In this document: positions 54,430-64,000 of the stretch, one piece after another
Layout: each line of letters opens with the position of its first letter
Position numbering within the stretch: the stretch's first letter is position 1
Assembly: GCF_963662255.1 (NCBI RefSeq)
Contig: NW_026912215.1
Span: forward strand, 62,001 to 126,000
From: Cinclus cinclus
Taxonomy: Eukaryota > Chordata > Aves > Passeriformes > Cinclidae
Direction: 5' to 3'
DNA: 64,000 nt
Notes under the pieces: model-generated
The model's database searches: none
The model's input: only the letters and a program-made list of their open reading frames with translations
Told to the model about the DNA's origin: nothing
Program-made: the position numbers and the translations under genes

Positions 54430-55886
54430 GTGGCACAAGGGGGCGCAAAATGACCACGGATGAACTCTGACAGCATGGGGACCTATAGAAGCAAGGAACC
54501 ATTATGACACCATGAAGGCCAAGAATCAAATGGTTCATTGTAAGACCAAGTGGCCTAAAAGGGCATGGGATGCATTGTGACACCACAGAGGTTAAGAGAA
54601 GCAAGGAACCATTGTGACCCTATGCAGGCTAACAATCTAATGATCCCTTGTGGCACCAGGGGGTATAAAAAGGGCCAGGGATGGATTGTTACAGCACGGG
54701 GACCAATAGAAGCAAGGATCTATTATGCCACCGTGGAGGCCAAGAATCAAATGATTCATTGTGACATCAAGTGGCCTAAAAGGGCATGGGATGCATTGTG
54801 ACACCACTGGGGTTAAGAGAAGCAAGGATCCATTGTCACCCAATTGAGGCTAACAATCTAAGGATCCCTTTTGACACCAATGGGCCTAAAAGGGTCAGGG
54901 ATGTATTGTGAAAGCATGGGGCCCAGTGAAAACATGGTACAATCAAGCCAACATGGAGGCCAAGAATCAAATGATTCATTGTGACATCAAGTGGCCTAAA
55001 AGGGCATGGGATGCATTGTGACACCACAGGGGTTAAGAGAAGCAAGGCACCATTGTAACCCAATGCAGGCTAACAATCTAAGAATCCCTTTTGACACCAG
55101 GGGGCGCAAAAGGACCACGGATGAACTCTGACAGCATGGGGACCTATAGAAGCAAGGAACCATTATGACACCATGAAGGCCAAGAATCAAATGGTTCATT
55201 GTAAGACCAAGTGGCCTAAAAGGGCATGGGATGCATTGTGACACCACAGAGGTTAAGAGAATCAAGGAACCATTGTGACCCAATGCAGGCTAACAATCTA
55301 ATGATCCCTTGTGGCACCAGGGGGTATAAAAAGGGCCAGGGATGGATTGTTACAGCACGGGGACCAATAGAAGCAAGGATCAATTATGCCACCGTGGAGG
55401 CCAAGAATCAAATGATTCATTGTGACATCAAGTGGCCTAAAAGGGCATGGGATGCATTGTGACACCACAGGGGTTAAGAGAAGCAAGGATCCATTGTGAC
55501 CCAATGGAGGCTAATAATCCCAGGATTCCATTTGACACCAGGGGGCGTAAAAGGGCCAGGGATGAATTGTGACAGCATGGGGACCAATAGAAACAAGGAA
55601 CCATTATGACACCATGGAGGCCAAGAATCAAATGATTCATTGTGACATCAAGTGGCCTAAAAGGGCATGGGATGCATTGTGACACCACAGGGGTTAAGAG
55701 AAGCAAGGAACCATTGTGACCCAATGCAGGCTAACAATCTAAGAATCCCTTTTGACACCAGGGGGCGCAAAATGACCACGGATGAACCTTGACAGCATGG
55801 GGACCTATAGAAGCAAGGAACCATTATGACACCATGAAGGCCAAGAATCAAATGGTTCATTGTAAGACCAAGTGGCCTAAAAGGGC

Positions 55887-58800
55887 TTGGAATGCATTGT
55901 GACACCACAGAGGTTAAGAGAAGCAAGGAACCATTGTGACCCAATGCAGGCTAACAATCTAATGATCCCTTGTGGCACCAGGGGGTATAAAAAGGGCCAG
56001 GGATGGATTGTTACAGCACGGGGACCAATAGAAGCAAGGATCTATTATGCCACCGTGGAGGCCAAGAATCAAATGATTCATTGTGACATCAAGTGGCCTA
56101 AAAGGGCATGGGATGCATTGTGACAGCACAGGGGTTAAGAGAAGCAAGGATCCATTGTGACCCAATGGAGGCTAACAATCTAATAATCCCTTTTGACACC
56201 AATGGGCCTAAAAGGGGCAGGGATGTATTGTGAAAGCATGGGGCCCAGTGAAAACATGGTACAATCAAGCCACCATGGAGGCCAAGAATCAAATGATTCA
56301 TTGTGACATCAAGTGGCCTAAAAGGGCATGGGATGCATTGTGACACCACAGGGGTTAAGAGAACCAAGGAACCATTGTTACCCAATGCAGGCTAACAATC
56401 TAAGAATCCCTTGTGACACCAGGGGGCGCAAAAGGGCCACGGATGGACTCTGACAGCATGGGGACCTATGGAAGCAAGGAACCATTATGACACCATGAAG
56501 GCCAAGAATCAAATGGTTCATTGTAAGACCAAGTGGCCTAAAAGGGCTTGGAATGCATTGTGACACCACAGAGGTTAAGAGAAGCAAGGATCCATTGTGA
56601 CCCAATGGAGGCTAACAATCTAATGATCCCTAGTGACACCAATGGGCCTAAAAGGGCCAGGGATGGATTGTTACAGCACGGGGACCAATAGAAGCAAGGA
56701 TCTATTATGCCACCATGGAGGCCAAGAATCAAATAATTCATTGTGACATCAAGTGGCCTAAAAGGGCATGGGATGCATTGTGACACCACAGAGGTTAAGA
56801 GAAGCAAGGATCCATTGTGACCCAATGGAGGCTAACAATCTAATGATCCCTTTTGACACCAATGGGCCTAAAAGGGCAGGGATGTATTGTGAAAGCATGG
56901 GGCCCAATTAAAACCTGGTACAATTTCGCCACCATGGAGGCCAAGAATCAAATGATTCATTGTGACATCAAGTGGCCTAAAAGGGCATGGGATGCATTGT
57001 GACACCACAGGGGTTAAGAGAAGCAAGGCACCATTGCAACCCAATGCAGGCTAACAATCTAAGAATCCCTTTTGACACCAGGGGGCGCAAAAGGACCACG
57101 GATGAACTCTGACAGCATGGGGACCTATAGAAGCAAGGAACCATTATGACACCATGAAGGCCAAGAATCAAATGGTTCATTGTGACATCAAGTGGCCTAA
57201 AAGGGCTTGGAATGCATTGTGACACCACAGAGGTTAAGAGAAGCAAGGAACCATTGTGACCCTATGCAGGCTAACAATCTAATGATCCCTTGTGGCACCA
57301 GGGGGTATAAAAAGGGCCAGGGATGGATTGTTACAGCACGGGGACCAATAGAAGCAAGGATCTATTATGCCACCGTGGAGGCCAAGAATCAAATGATTCA
57401 TTGTGACATCAAGTGGCCTAAAAGGGCATGGGATGCATTGTGACAGCACAGGGGTTAAGAGAAGCAAGGATCCATTGTCACCCAATTGAGGCTAACAATC
57501 TAAGGATCCCTTTTGACACCAATGGGCCTAAAAGGGTCAGGGATGTATTGTGAAAGCATGGGGCCCAGTGAAAACATGGTACAATCAAGCCAACATGGAG
57601 GCCAAGAATCAAATGATTCATTGTGACATCAAGTGGCCTAAAAGGGCATGGGATGCATTGTGACACCACAGGTGTTAAGAGAACCAAGGAACCATTGTTA
57701 CCCAATGCAGGCTAACAATCTAAGAATCCCTTGTGACACCAGGGGGCGCAAAAGGACCACGGATGAACTCTGACAGCATGGGGACCTATAGAAGCAAGGA
57801 ACCATTATGACACCATGAAGGCCAAGAATCAAATGGTTCATTGTGACATCAAGTGGCCTAAAAGGGCTTGGAATGCATTGTGACACCACAGAGGTTAAGA
57901 GAAGCAAGGAACCATTGTGACCCAATGCAGGCTAACAATCTAATGATCCCTTGTGGCACCGGGGGGTATAAAAAGGGCCAGGGATGGATTGTTACAGCAC
58001 GGGGACCAATAGAAGCAAGGATCTATTATGCCACCATGGAGGCCAAGAATCAAATGATTCATTGTGACATCAAGTGGCCTAAAAGGGCATGGGATGCATT
58101 GTGACACCACAGAGGTTAAGAGAAGCAAGGAACCATTGTGACCCAATGCAGGCTAACAATCTAATGATCCCTTGTGACACCAATGGGCCTAAAAGGGGCA
58201 GGGATGAATTGTTACAACACGGGGACCAATAGAAGCAAGGATCTATTATGCCACCATGGAGGCCAAGAATCAAATGATTCATTGTGACATCAAGTGGCCT
58301 AAAAGGGCATGGGATGCATTGTGACACCACAGGGGTTAAGAGAAGCAAGGCACCATTGTAACCCAATGCAGGCTAACAATCTAAGAATCCCTTTTGACAC
58401 CAGGGGGCGCAAAAGGACCACGGATGAACTCTGACAGCATGGGGACCTATGGAAGCAAGGAACCATTATGACACCATGAAGGCCAAGAATCAAATGGTTC
58501 ATTGTAAGACCAAGTGGCCTAAAAGGGCATGGGATGCATTGTGACACCACAGAGGTTAAGAGAATCAAGGAACCATTGTGACCCAATGCAGGCTAACAAT
58601 CTAATGATCCCTTGTGGCACCAGGGGGTATAAAAAGGGCCAGGGATGGATTGTTACAGCACGGGGACCAATAGAAGCAAGGATCTATTATGACACCGTGG
58701 AGGCCAAGAATCAAATGATTCATTGTGACATCAAGTGGCCTAAAAGGGCATGGGATGCATTGTGACACCACAGGGGTTAAGAGAAGCAAGGAACCATTGT

Positions 58801-61800
58801 GACCCAATGTAGGCTAACAATCTAAGAATCCCTTTTGACACCAGGGGGCGCAAAATGACCACGGATGAACCGTGACAGCATGGGGACCTATAGAAGCAAG
58901 GAACCATTATGACACCATGAAGGCCAAGAATCAAATGGTTCATTGTAAGACCAAGTGGCCTAAAAGGGCTTGGAATGCATTGTGACAGCACAGAGGTTAA
59001 GAGAAGCAAGGAACCATTGTGACCCAATGCAGGCTAACAATCTAATGATCCCTTGTGACACCAATGGGCCTAAAAGGGCCAGGGATGAATTGTGAAAGCA
59101 TGGGGACCCAGTAAAACCTGGTACAATTATGCCACCATGGAGGCCAAGAATCAAATAATTCATTGTGACATCAAGTGGCCTAAAAGGGCATGGGATGCAT
59201 TGTGGCACCACAGGGGTTAAGAGAAGCAAGGCACCATTGTAACCCAATGAAGGCTAACAATCTAAGAATCCCTTTTGACACCAGGGGGCGAAAAAGGACC
59301 ATGGATGAACTCTGACATCATGGGGACCTATAGAAGCAAGGAACCATTATGACACCATGAAGGCCAAGAATCAAATGGTTCATTGTAAGACCAAGTGGCC
59401 TAAAAGGGCTTGGAATGCATTGTGACACCACAGAGGTTAAGAGAAGCAAGGAACCATTGTGACCCAATGCAGGCTAATAATCTAATGATCCCTTGTGGCA
59501 CCAGGGGGTATAAAAAGGGCCAGGGATGGATTGTTACAGCACGGGGACCAATAGAAGCAAGGATCTATTATGCCACCGTGGAGGCCAAGAATCAAATGAT
59601 TCATTGTGACATCAAGTGGCCTAAAAGGGCATGGGATGCATTGTGACAGCACAGGGGTTAAGAGAAGCAAGGATCCATTGTCACCCAATTGAGGCTAACA
59701 ATCTAAGGATCCCTTTTGACACCAATGGGCCTAAAAGGGTCAGGGATGTATTGTGAAAGCATGGGGCCCAGTGAAAACATGGTACAATCAAGCCAACATG
59801 GAGGCCAAGAATCAAATGATTCATTGTGACATCAAGTGGCCTAAAAGGGCATGGGATGCATTGTGACACCACAGAGGTTAAGAGAACCAAGGAACCATTG
59901 TTACCCAATGCAGGCTAACAATCTAAGAATCCCTTGTGACACCAGGGGGCGCAAAAGGACCACGGATGAACTCTGACAGCATGGGGACCTATAGAAGCAA
60001 GGAACCATTATGACACCATGAAGGCCAAGAATCAAATGGTTCATTGTGACATCAAGTGGCCTAAAAGGGCTTGGAATGCATTGTGACAGCACAGAGGTTA
60101 AGAGAAGCAAGGAACCATTGTGACCCAATGCAGGCTAACAATCTAATGATCCCTTGTGGCACCAGGGGGTATAAAAAGGGCCAGGGATGGATTGTTACAG
60201 CACGGGGACCAATAGAAGCAAGGATCTATTATGCCACCATGGAGGCCAAGAATCAAATGATTCATTGTGACATCAAGTGGCCTAAAAGGGCATGGGATGC
60301 ATTGTGACACCACAGAGGTTAAGAGAAGCAAGGAACCATTGTGACCCAATGCAGGCTAACAATCTAATGATCCCTTGTGACACCAATGGGCCTAAAAGGG
60401 GCAGGGATGAATTGTTACAACACGGGGACCAATAGAAGCAAGGATCTATTATGCCACCATGGAGGCCAAGAATCAAATGATTCATTGTGACATCAAGTGG
60501 CCTAAAAGGGCATGGGATGCATTGTGACACCACAGGGGTTAAGAGAAGCAAGGAACCATTGTGACCCAATGTAGGCTAACAATCTAAGAATCCCTTTTGA
60601 CACCAGGGGGCGCAAAAGGACCACGGATGAACCGTGACAGCATGGGGACCTATAGAAGCAAGGAACCATTATGACACCATGAAGGCCAAGAATCAAATGG
60701 TTCATTGTAAGACCAAGTGGCCTAAAAGGGCTTGGAATGCATTGTGACACCACAGAGGTTAAGAGAAGCAAGGAACCATTGTGACCCAATGCAGGCTAAC
60801 AATCTAATGATCCCTTGTGACACCAATGGGCCTTAAAGGGCCAAGGATGAATTGTGAAAGCATGGGGCCCCAGTAAAACCTGGTACAATTATGCCACCAT
60901 GGAGGCCAAGAATCAAATGATTCATTGTGACATCAAGTGGCCTAAAAGGGCATGGGATGCATTGTGACACCACAGGGGTTAAGAGAAGCAAGGCACCATT
61001 GTAACCCAATGAAGGCTAACAATCTAATAATCCCTTTTGACACCAGGGGGCGAAAAATGACCACGGATGAACCTTGACAGCATGGGGACCTATAGAAGCA
61101 AGGAAGCATTATGACACCATGAAGGCCAAGAATCAAATGGTTCATTGTAAGACCAAGTGGCCTAAAAGGGCTTGGAATGCATTGTGACACCACAGAGGTT
61201 AAGAGAAGCAAGGAACCATTGTGACCCAATGCAGGCTAACAATCTAATGATCCCTTGTGGCACCAGGGGGTATAAAAAGGGCCAGGGATGGATTGTTACA
61301 GCACGGGGACCAATAGAAGCAAGGATCTATTATGCCACCGTGGAGGCCAAGAATCAAATGATTCATTGTGACATCAAGTGGCCTAAAAGGGCATGGGATG
61401 CATTGTGACAGCACAGGGGTTAAGAGAAGCAAGGATCCATTGTGACCCAATGGAGGCTAACAATCTAATAATCCCTTTTGACACCAATGGGCCTAAAAGG
61501 GGCAGGGATGTATTGTGAAAGCATGGGGCCCAGTGAAAACATGGTACAATCAAGCCACCATGGAGGCCAAGAATCAAATGATTCATTGTGACATCAAGTG
61601 GCCTAAAAGGGCATGGGATGCATTGTGACACCACAGGTGTTAAGAGAACCAAGGAACCATTGTTACCCAATGCAGGCTAACAATCTAAGAATCCCTTTTG
61701 ACACCAGGGGGCGCAAAAGGGCCACGGATGGACTCTGACAGCATGGGGACCTATGGAAGCAAGGAACCATTATGACACCATGAAGGCCAAGAATCAAATG

Positions 61801-62110
61801 GTTCATTGTAAGACCAAGTGGCCTAAAAGGGCTTGGAATGCATTGTGACACCACAGAGGTTAAGAGAAGCAAGGATCCATTGTGACCCAATGGAGGCTAA
61901 CAATCTAATGATCCCTAGTGACACCAATGGGCCTAAAAGGGCCAGGGATGGATTGTTACAGCACGGGGACCAATAGAAGCAAGGATCTATTATGCCACCA
62001 TGGAGGCCAAGAATCAAATAATTCATTGTGACATCAAGTGGCCTAAAAGGGCATGGGATGCATTGTGACAGCACAGGGGTTAAGAGAAGCAAGGATCCAT
62101 TGTGACCCAA
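55887..62110 (+). repeat. Paired blocks with a 5,285-bp (24-monomer) offset
   Basis: About 55.89-56.83 kb matches about 61.17-62.11 kb monomer by monomer. Both contain a type A monomer, a GGGCCCAGTGAAAACATGG type B monomer, a CTATGGAAGCAAGG type C monomer and an AGTGACACC monomer. The intervening segment belongs to other duplications. Confidence 0.72.
57478..60569 (+). repeat. Paired blocks with a 2,203-bp (10-monomer) offset
   Basis: About 57478-58366 and 59681-60569 share monomer order, starting with the GTCACCCAATTGAGG allele followed by a GTTACCCAATGC monomer. Differences include the AGGTGTTAAGAG form at about 57671, which is AGAGGTTAAGAG in the later copy. Confidence 0.72.
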
Positions 62111-64000
62111 TGGAGGCTAACAATCTAATGATCCCTTGTGACACCAATGGGCCTAAAAGGGGCAGGCATGTATTGTGAAAGCATGGGGTCCAATTAAAAC
62201 CTGGTACAATTACGCCACCATGGAGGCCAAGAATCAAATGATTCATTGTGACATCAAGTGGCCTAAAAGGGCATGGGATGCATTGTGACACCACAGGGGT
62301 TAAGAGAAGCAAGGAACCATTGTGACCCAATGCAGGCTAACAATCTAATGATCCCTTGTGACACCAGGGGGTATAAAAAGGGCCAGGGATGGATTGTTAC
62401 AGCACGGGGACCAATAGAAGCAAGGATCTATTATGCCACCATGGAGGCCAAGAATCAAATGGTTCATTGTGACATCAAGTGGCCTAAAAGGGCATGGGAT
62501 GCATTGTGACAGCACAGAGGTTAAGAGAAGCAAGGATCCATTGTGACCCAATGGAGGCTAACAATCTAATGATCCCTTTTGACACCAATGGGCCTAAAAG
62601 GGCAGGGATGTATTATGAAAGCATGGGGCCCAGTGAAAACATGGTACAATCAAGCCAACATGGAGGCCAAGAATCAAATGATTCATTGTGACATCAAGTG
62701 GCCTAAAAGGGCATGGGATGCATTGTGACACCACAGGGGTTAAGAGAAGCAAGGCACCATTGTAACCCAATGCAGGCTAACAATCTAAGAATCCCTTTTG
62801 ACACCAGGGGGCGCAAAAGGACCACGGATGAACTCTGACAGCATGGGGACCTATGGAAGCAAGGAACCATTATGACACCATGAAGGCCAAGAATCAAATG
62901 GTTCATTGTAAGACCAAGTGGCCTAAAAGGGCATGGGATGCATTGTGACACCACAGAGGTTAAGAGAATCAAGGAACCATTGTGACCCAATGCAGGCTAA
63001 CAATCTAATGATCCCTTGTGGCACCAGGGGGTATAAAAAGGGCCAGGGATGGATTGTTACAGCACGGGGACCAATAGAAGCAAGGATCAATTATGCCACC
63101 GTGGAGGCCAAGAATCAAATGATTCATTGTGACATCAAGTGGCCTAAAAGGGCATGGGATGCATTGTGACACCACAGGGGTTAAGAGAAGCAAGGAACCA
63201 TTGTGACCCAATGTAGGCTAACAATCTAAGAATCCCTTTTGACACCAGGGGGCGCAAAATGACCACGGATGAACCGTGACAGCATGGGGACCTATAGAAG
63301 CAAGGAACCATTATGACACCATGAAGGCCAAGAATCAAATGGTTCATTGTAAGACCAAGTGGCCTAAAAGGGCTTGGAATGCATTGTGACAGCACAGAGG
63401 TTAAGAGAAGCAAGGAACCATTGTGACCCAATGCAGGCTAACAATCTAATGATCCCTTGTGACACCAATGGGCCTAAAAGGGCCAGGGATGAATTGTGAA
63501 AGCATGGGGACCCAGTAAAACCTGGTACAATTATGCCACCATGGAGGCCAAGAATCAAATAATTCATTGTGACATCAAGTGGCCTAAAAGGGCATGGGAT
63601 GCATTGTGGCACCACAGGGGTTAAGAGAAGCAAGGCACCATTGTAACCCAATGAAGGCTAACAATCTAAGAATCCCTTTTGACACCAGGGGGCGAAAAAG
63701 GACCATGGATGAACTCTGACATCATGGGGACCTATAGAAGCAAGGAACCATTATGACACCATGAAGGCCAAGAATCAAATGGTTCATTGTAAGACCAAGT
63801 GGCCTAAAAGGGCTTGGAATGCATTGTGACACCACAGAGGTTAATAGAAGCAAGGAACCATTGTGACCCAATGCAGGCTAATAATCTAATGATCCCTTGT
63901 GGCACCAGGGGGTATAAAAAGGGCCAGGGATGGATTGTTACAGCACGGGGACCAATAGAAGCAAGGATCTATTATGCCACCGTGGAGGCCAAGAATCAAA
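58299..64000 (+). repeat. Tandem block with a 4,404-bp (20-monomer) offset, running off the window
   Basis: About 58.3-59.6 kb reappears at about 62.7-64.0 kb. The rare CATTGTGGCACCACAGG boundary at about 59199/63603 and the AGGCTAATAATCTAATG form at about 59472/63876 are shared. Differences include GATCTATTATGACACC at about 58681 against GATCAATTATGCCACC at about 63085. The second copy continues past base 64000. Confidence 0.8.

Larger units (their letters stand above)
481..63255 (+). promoter_or_regulatory. Dispersed CTCF-like cores, all on the + strand
   Basis: The exact 13-mer CACCAGGGGGCGC was found by eye starting at 481, 2464, 4226, 6869, 9072, 10393, 12596, 15240, 17222, 18764, 19425, 22949, 25151, 26031, 27130, 28229, 29992, 31093, 33295, 34397, 37919, 41001, 41661, 42762, 44303, 45845, 48709, 50251, 53774, 55095, 55756, 56417, 57076, 57737, 58398, 58839, 59940, 60601, 61702, 62802 and 63243. 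With its 5' neighbour A it matches the CTCF core CCASYAGRKGGC at 11 of 12 positions; the first C is A. The sites lie in sub-repeat 3 of type C. The count is manual and may miss a few. Binding is inference, and it presumes an animal genome with CTCF. Confidence 0.55.
50..63920 (+). promoter_or_regulatory. Dispersed TATA-like boxes in type A monomers
   Basis: TATAAAAA, usually inside GGGGGTATAAAAAGGG, occurs in about 76 type A monomers, for example at 50, 1151, 2033, 2694, 3795, 4456, 5117, 6438, 7099, 7760, 8641, 9962, 28459, 30662, 44533, 50481, 54004, 63032 and 63913. It matches the RNA polymerase II TATA consensus TATAWAAR at 7 of 8 positions, ending in A or G. None occurs between about 24.73 and 28.45 kb. 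Use as a promoter is unproven; the sequence is one step from the TAAAAGGG framework of the other monomers and could have arisen by drift and then been amplified. Confidence 0.4.
1..64000 (+). repeat. 220-bp tandem satellite array filling the window
   Basis: The same unit recurs head to tail from the first base to the last, with landmarks such as GGGATGCATTGTGAC or GGAATGCATTGTGAC about every 220 bp and never on the opposite strand. Equivalent points near 229 and 63651 are 288 periods apart, a mean of 220.2 bp. Type A monomers are 221 bp because of one extra base in sub-repeat 3; some type B monomers are 219 bp. The window opens inside sub-repeat 2 and closes inside sub-repeat 5, so the array continues at both ends. 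No stretch over 300 bases departs from the repeat, and there is no inserted element or unique spacer. Satellites of this scale are eukaryotic; the chromosomal location and species are not shown. I do not recognise it as a named family. Confidence 0.98.

Noticed and set aside
1..64000. CRISPR array, because short ~37-bp units recur
   Set aside because: The units are contiguous and related to one another with no unique spacers, no cas genes are present, and the 220-bp and higher-order structure is that of a eukaryotic satellite.
1..64000. CENP-B box or another known centromere motif
   Set aside because: No TTCG....A..CGGG pattern was seen in the monomer types read. Centromere function cannot be claimed from sequence alone.
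1..64000. rRNA, tRNA, histone or other tandem gene cluster
   Set aside because: The unit is only 220 bp and no conserved RNA or histone sequence is recognisable in any frame or strand.

Overview
The whole window is one uninterrupted tandem satellite array, so it is eukaryotic repetitive DNA of the centromeric, pericentromeric, subtelomeric or macrosatellite kind. I found no convincing protein-coding gene, RNA gene, transposon, telomeric repeat or unique sequence. The species cannot be told from the sequence. A vertebrate or other bilaterian is an inference only, resting on CTCF-like motifs.

The repeat is nested. The basic monomer averages about 220.2 bp (288 periods between two equivalent points near 229 and 63651), giving about 290 monomers, all head to tail on one strand and in register. 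Each monomer divides into six related sub-repeats of 36-38 bp. Most start GTGAC and end ATT. Sub-repeats 1, 2, 3 resemble 4, 5, 6 respectively, so the 220-bp unit looks like a doubled 110-bp trimer of an ancestral ~37-bp unit. One reference monomer (1946-2166) has 47.5% GC and 61% purine on the + strand.

Monomers fall into about five types, told apart mainly by sub-repeats 3 and 4. Type A (221 bp) carries TATAAAAA, about 76 copies. Type B carries GGGGCCC followed by AAAACCTGG or AAAACATGG. Type C carries a near-consensus CTCF core, CACCAGGGGGCGC, about 41 intact copies by eye plus decayed versions. Type D has GGGCCTAAAAGGGGC then TACAACACGGGG. Type E is a rarer form with CCCAGGAT..CC and GGGGGCGTAAAAG. 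C is often followed by A and then B.

Above the monomer the order is set by overlapping tandem and long-range duplications whose lengths are whole numbers of monomers: 3, 5, 10, 12, 16, 19, 20, 24, 53 and 67. The clearest are 2,643 bp (2.7-8.1 kb), 3,524 bp (5.8-13.0 kb), 4,185 bp (14.9-21.1 kb), 2,202 bp (21.1-25.8 kb), 1,099 bp (26.4-28.4 kb), 3,522 bp (33.6-40.2 kb), 4,406 bp (43.6-52.4 kb, apparently identical copies) and 660 bp (53.3-54.4 kb). A stretch at 24.8-28.4 kb lacks type A. Variant alleles differ between the part left of about 25 kb and the part right of about 26-33 kb, suggesting two amplification histories.

The observation most worth following is that this satellite carries dozens of same-strand CTCF-like cores, often exactly 230 bp upstream of a TATA-like box. 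That layout recalls CTCF-binding macrosatellites. Binding and transcription are untested. All counts were made by eye.
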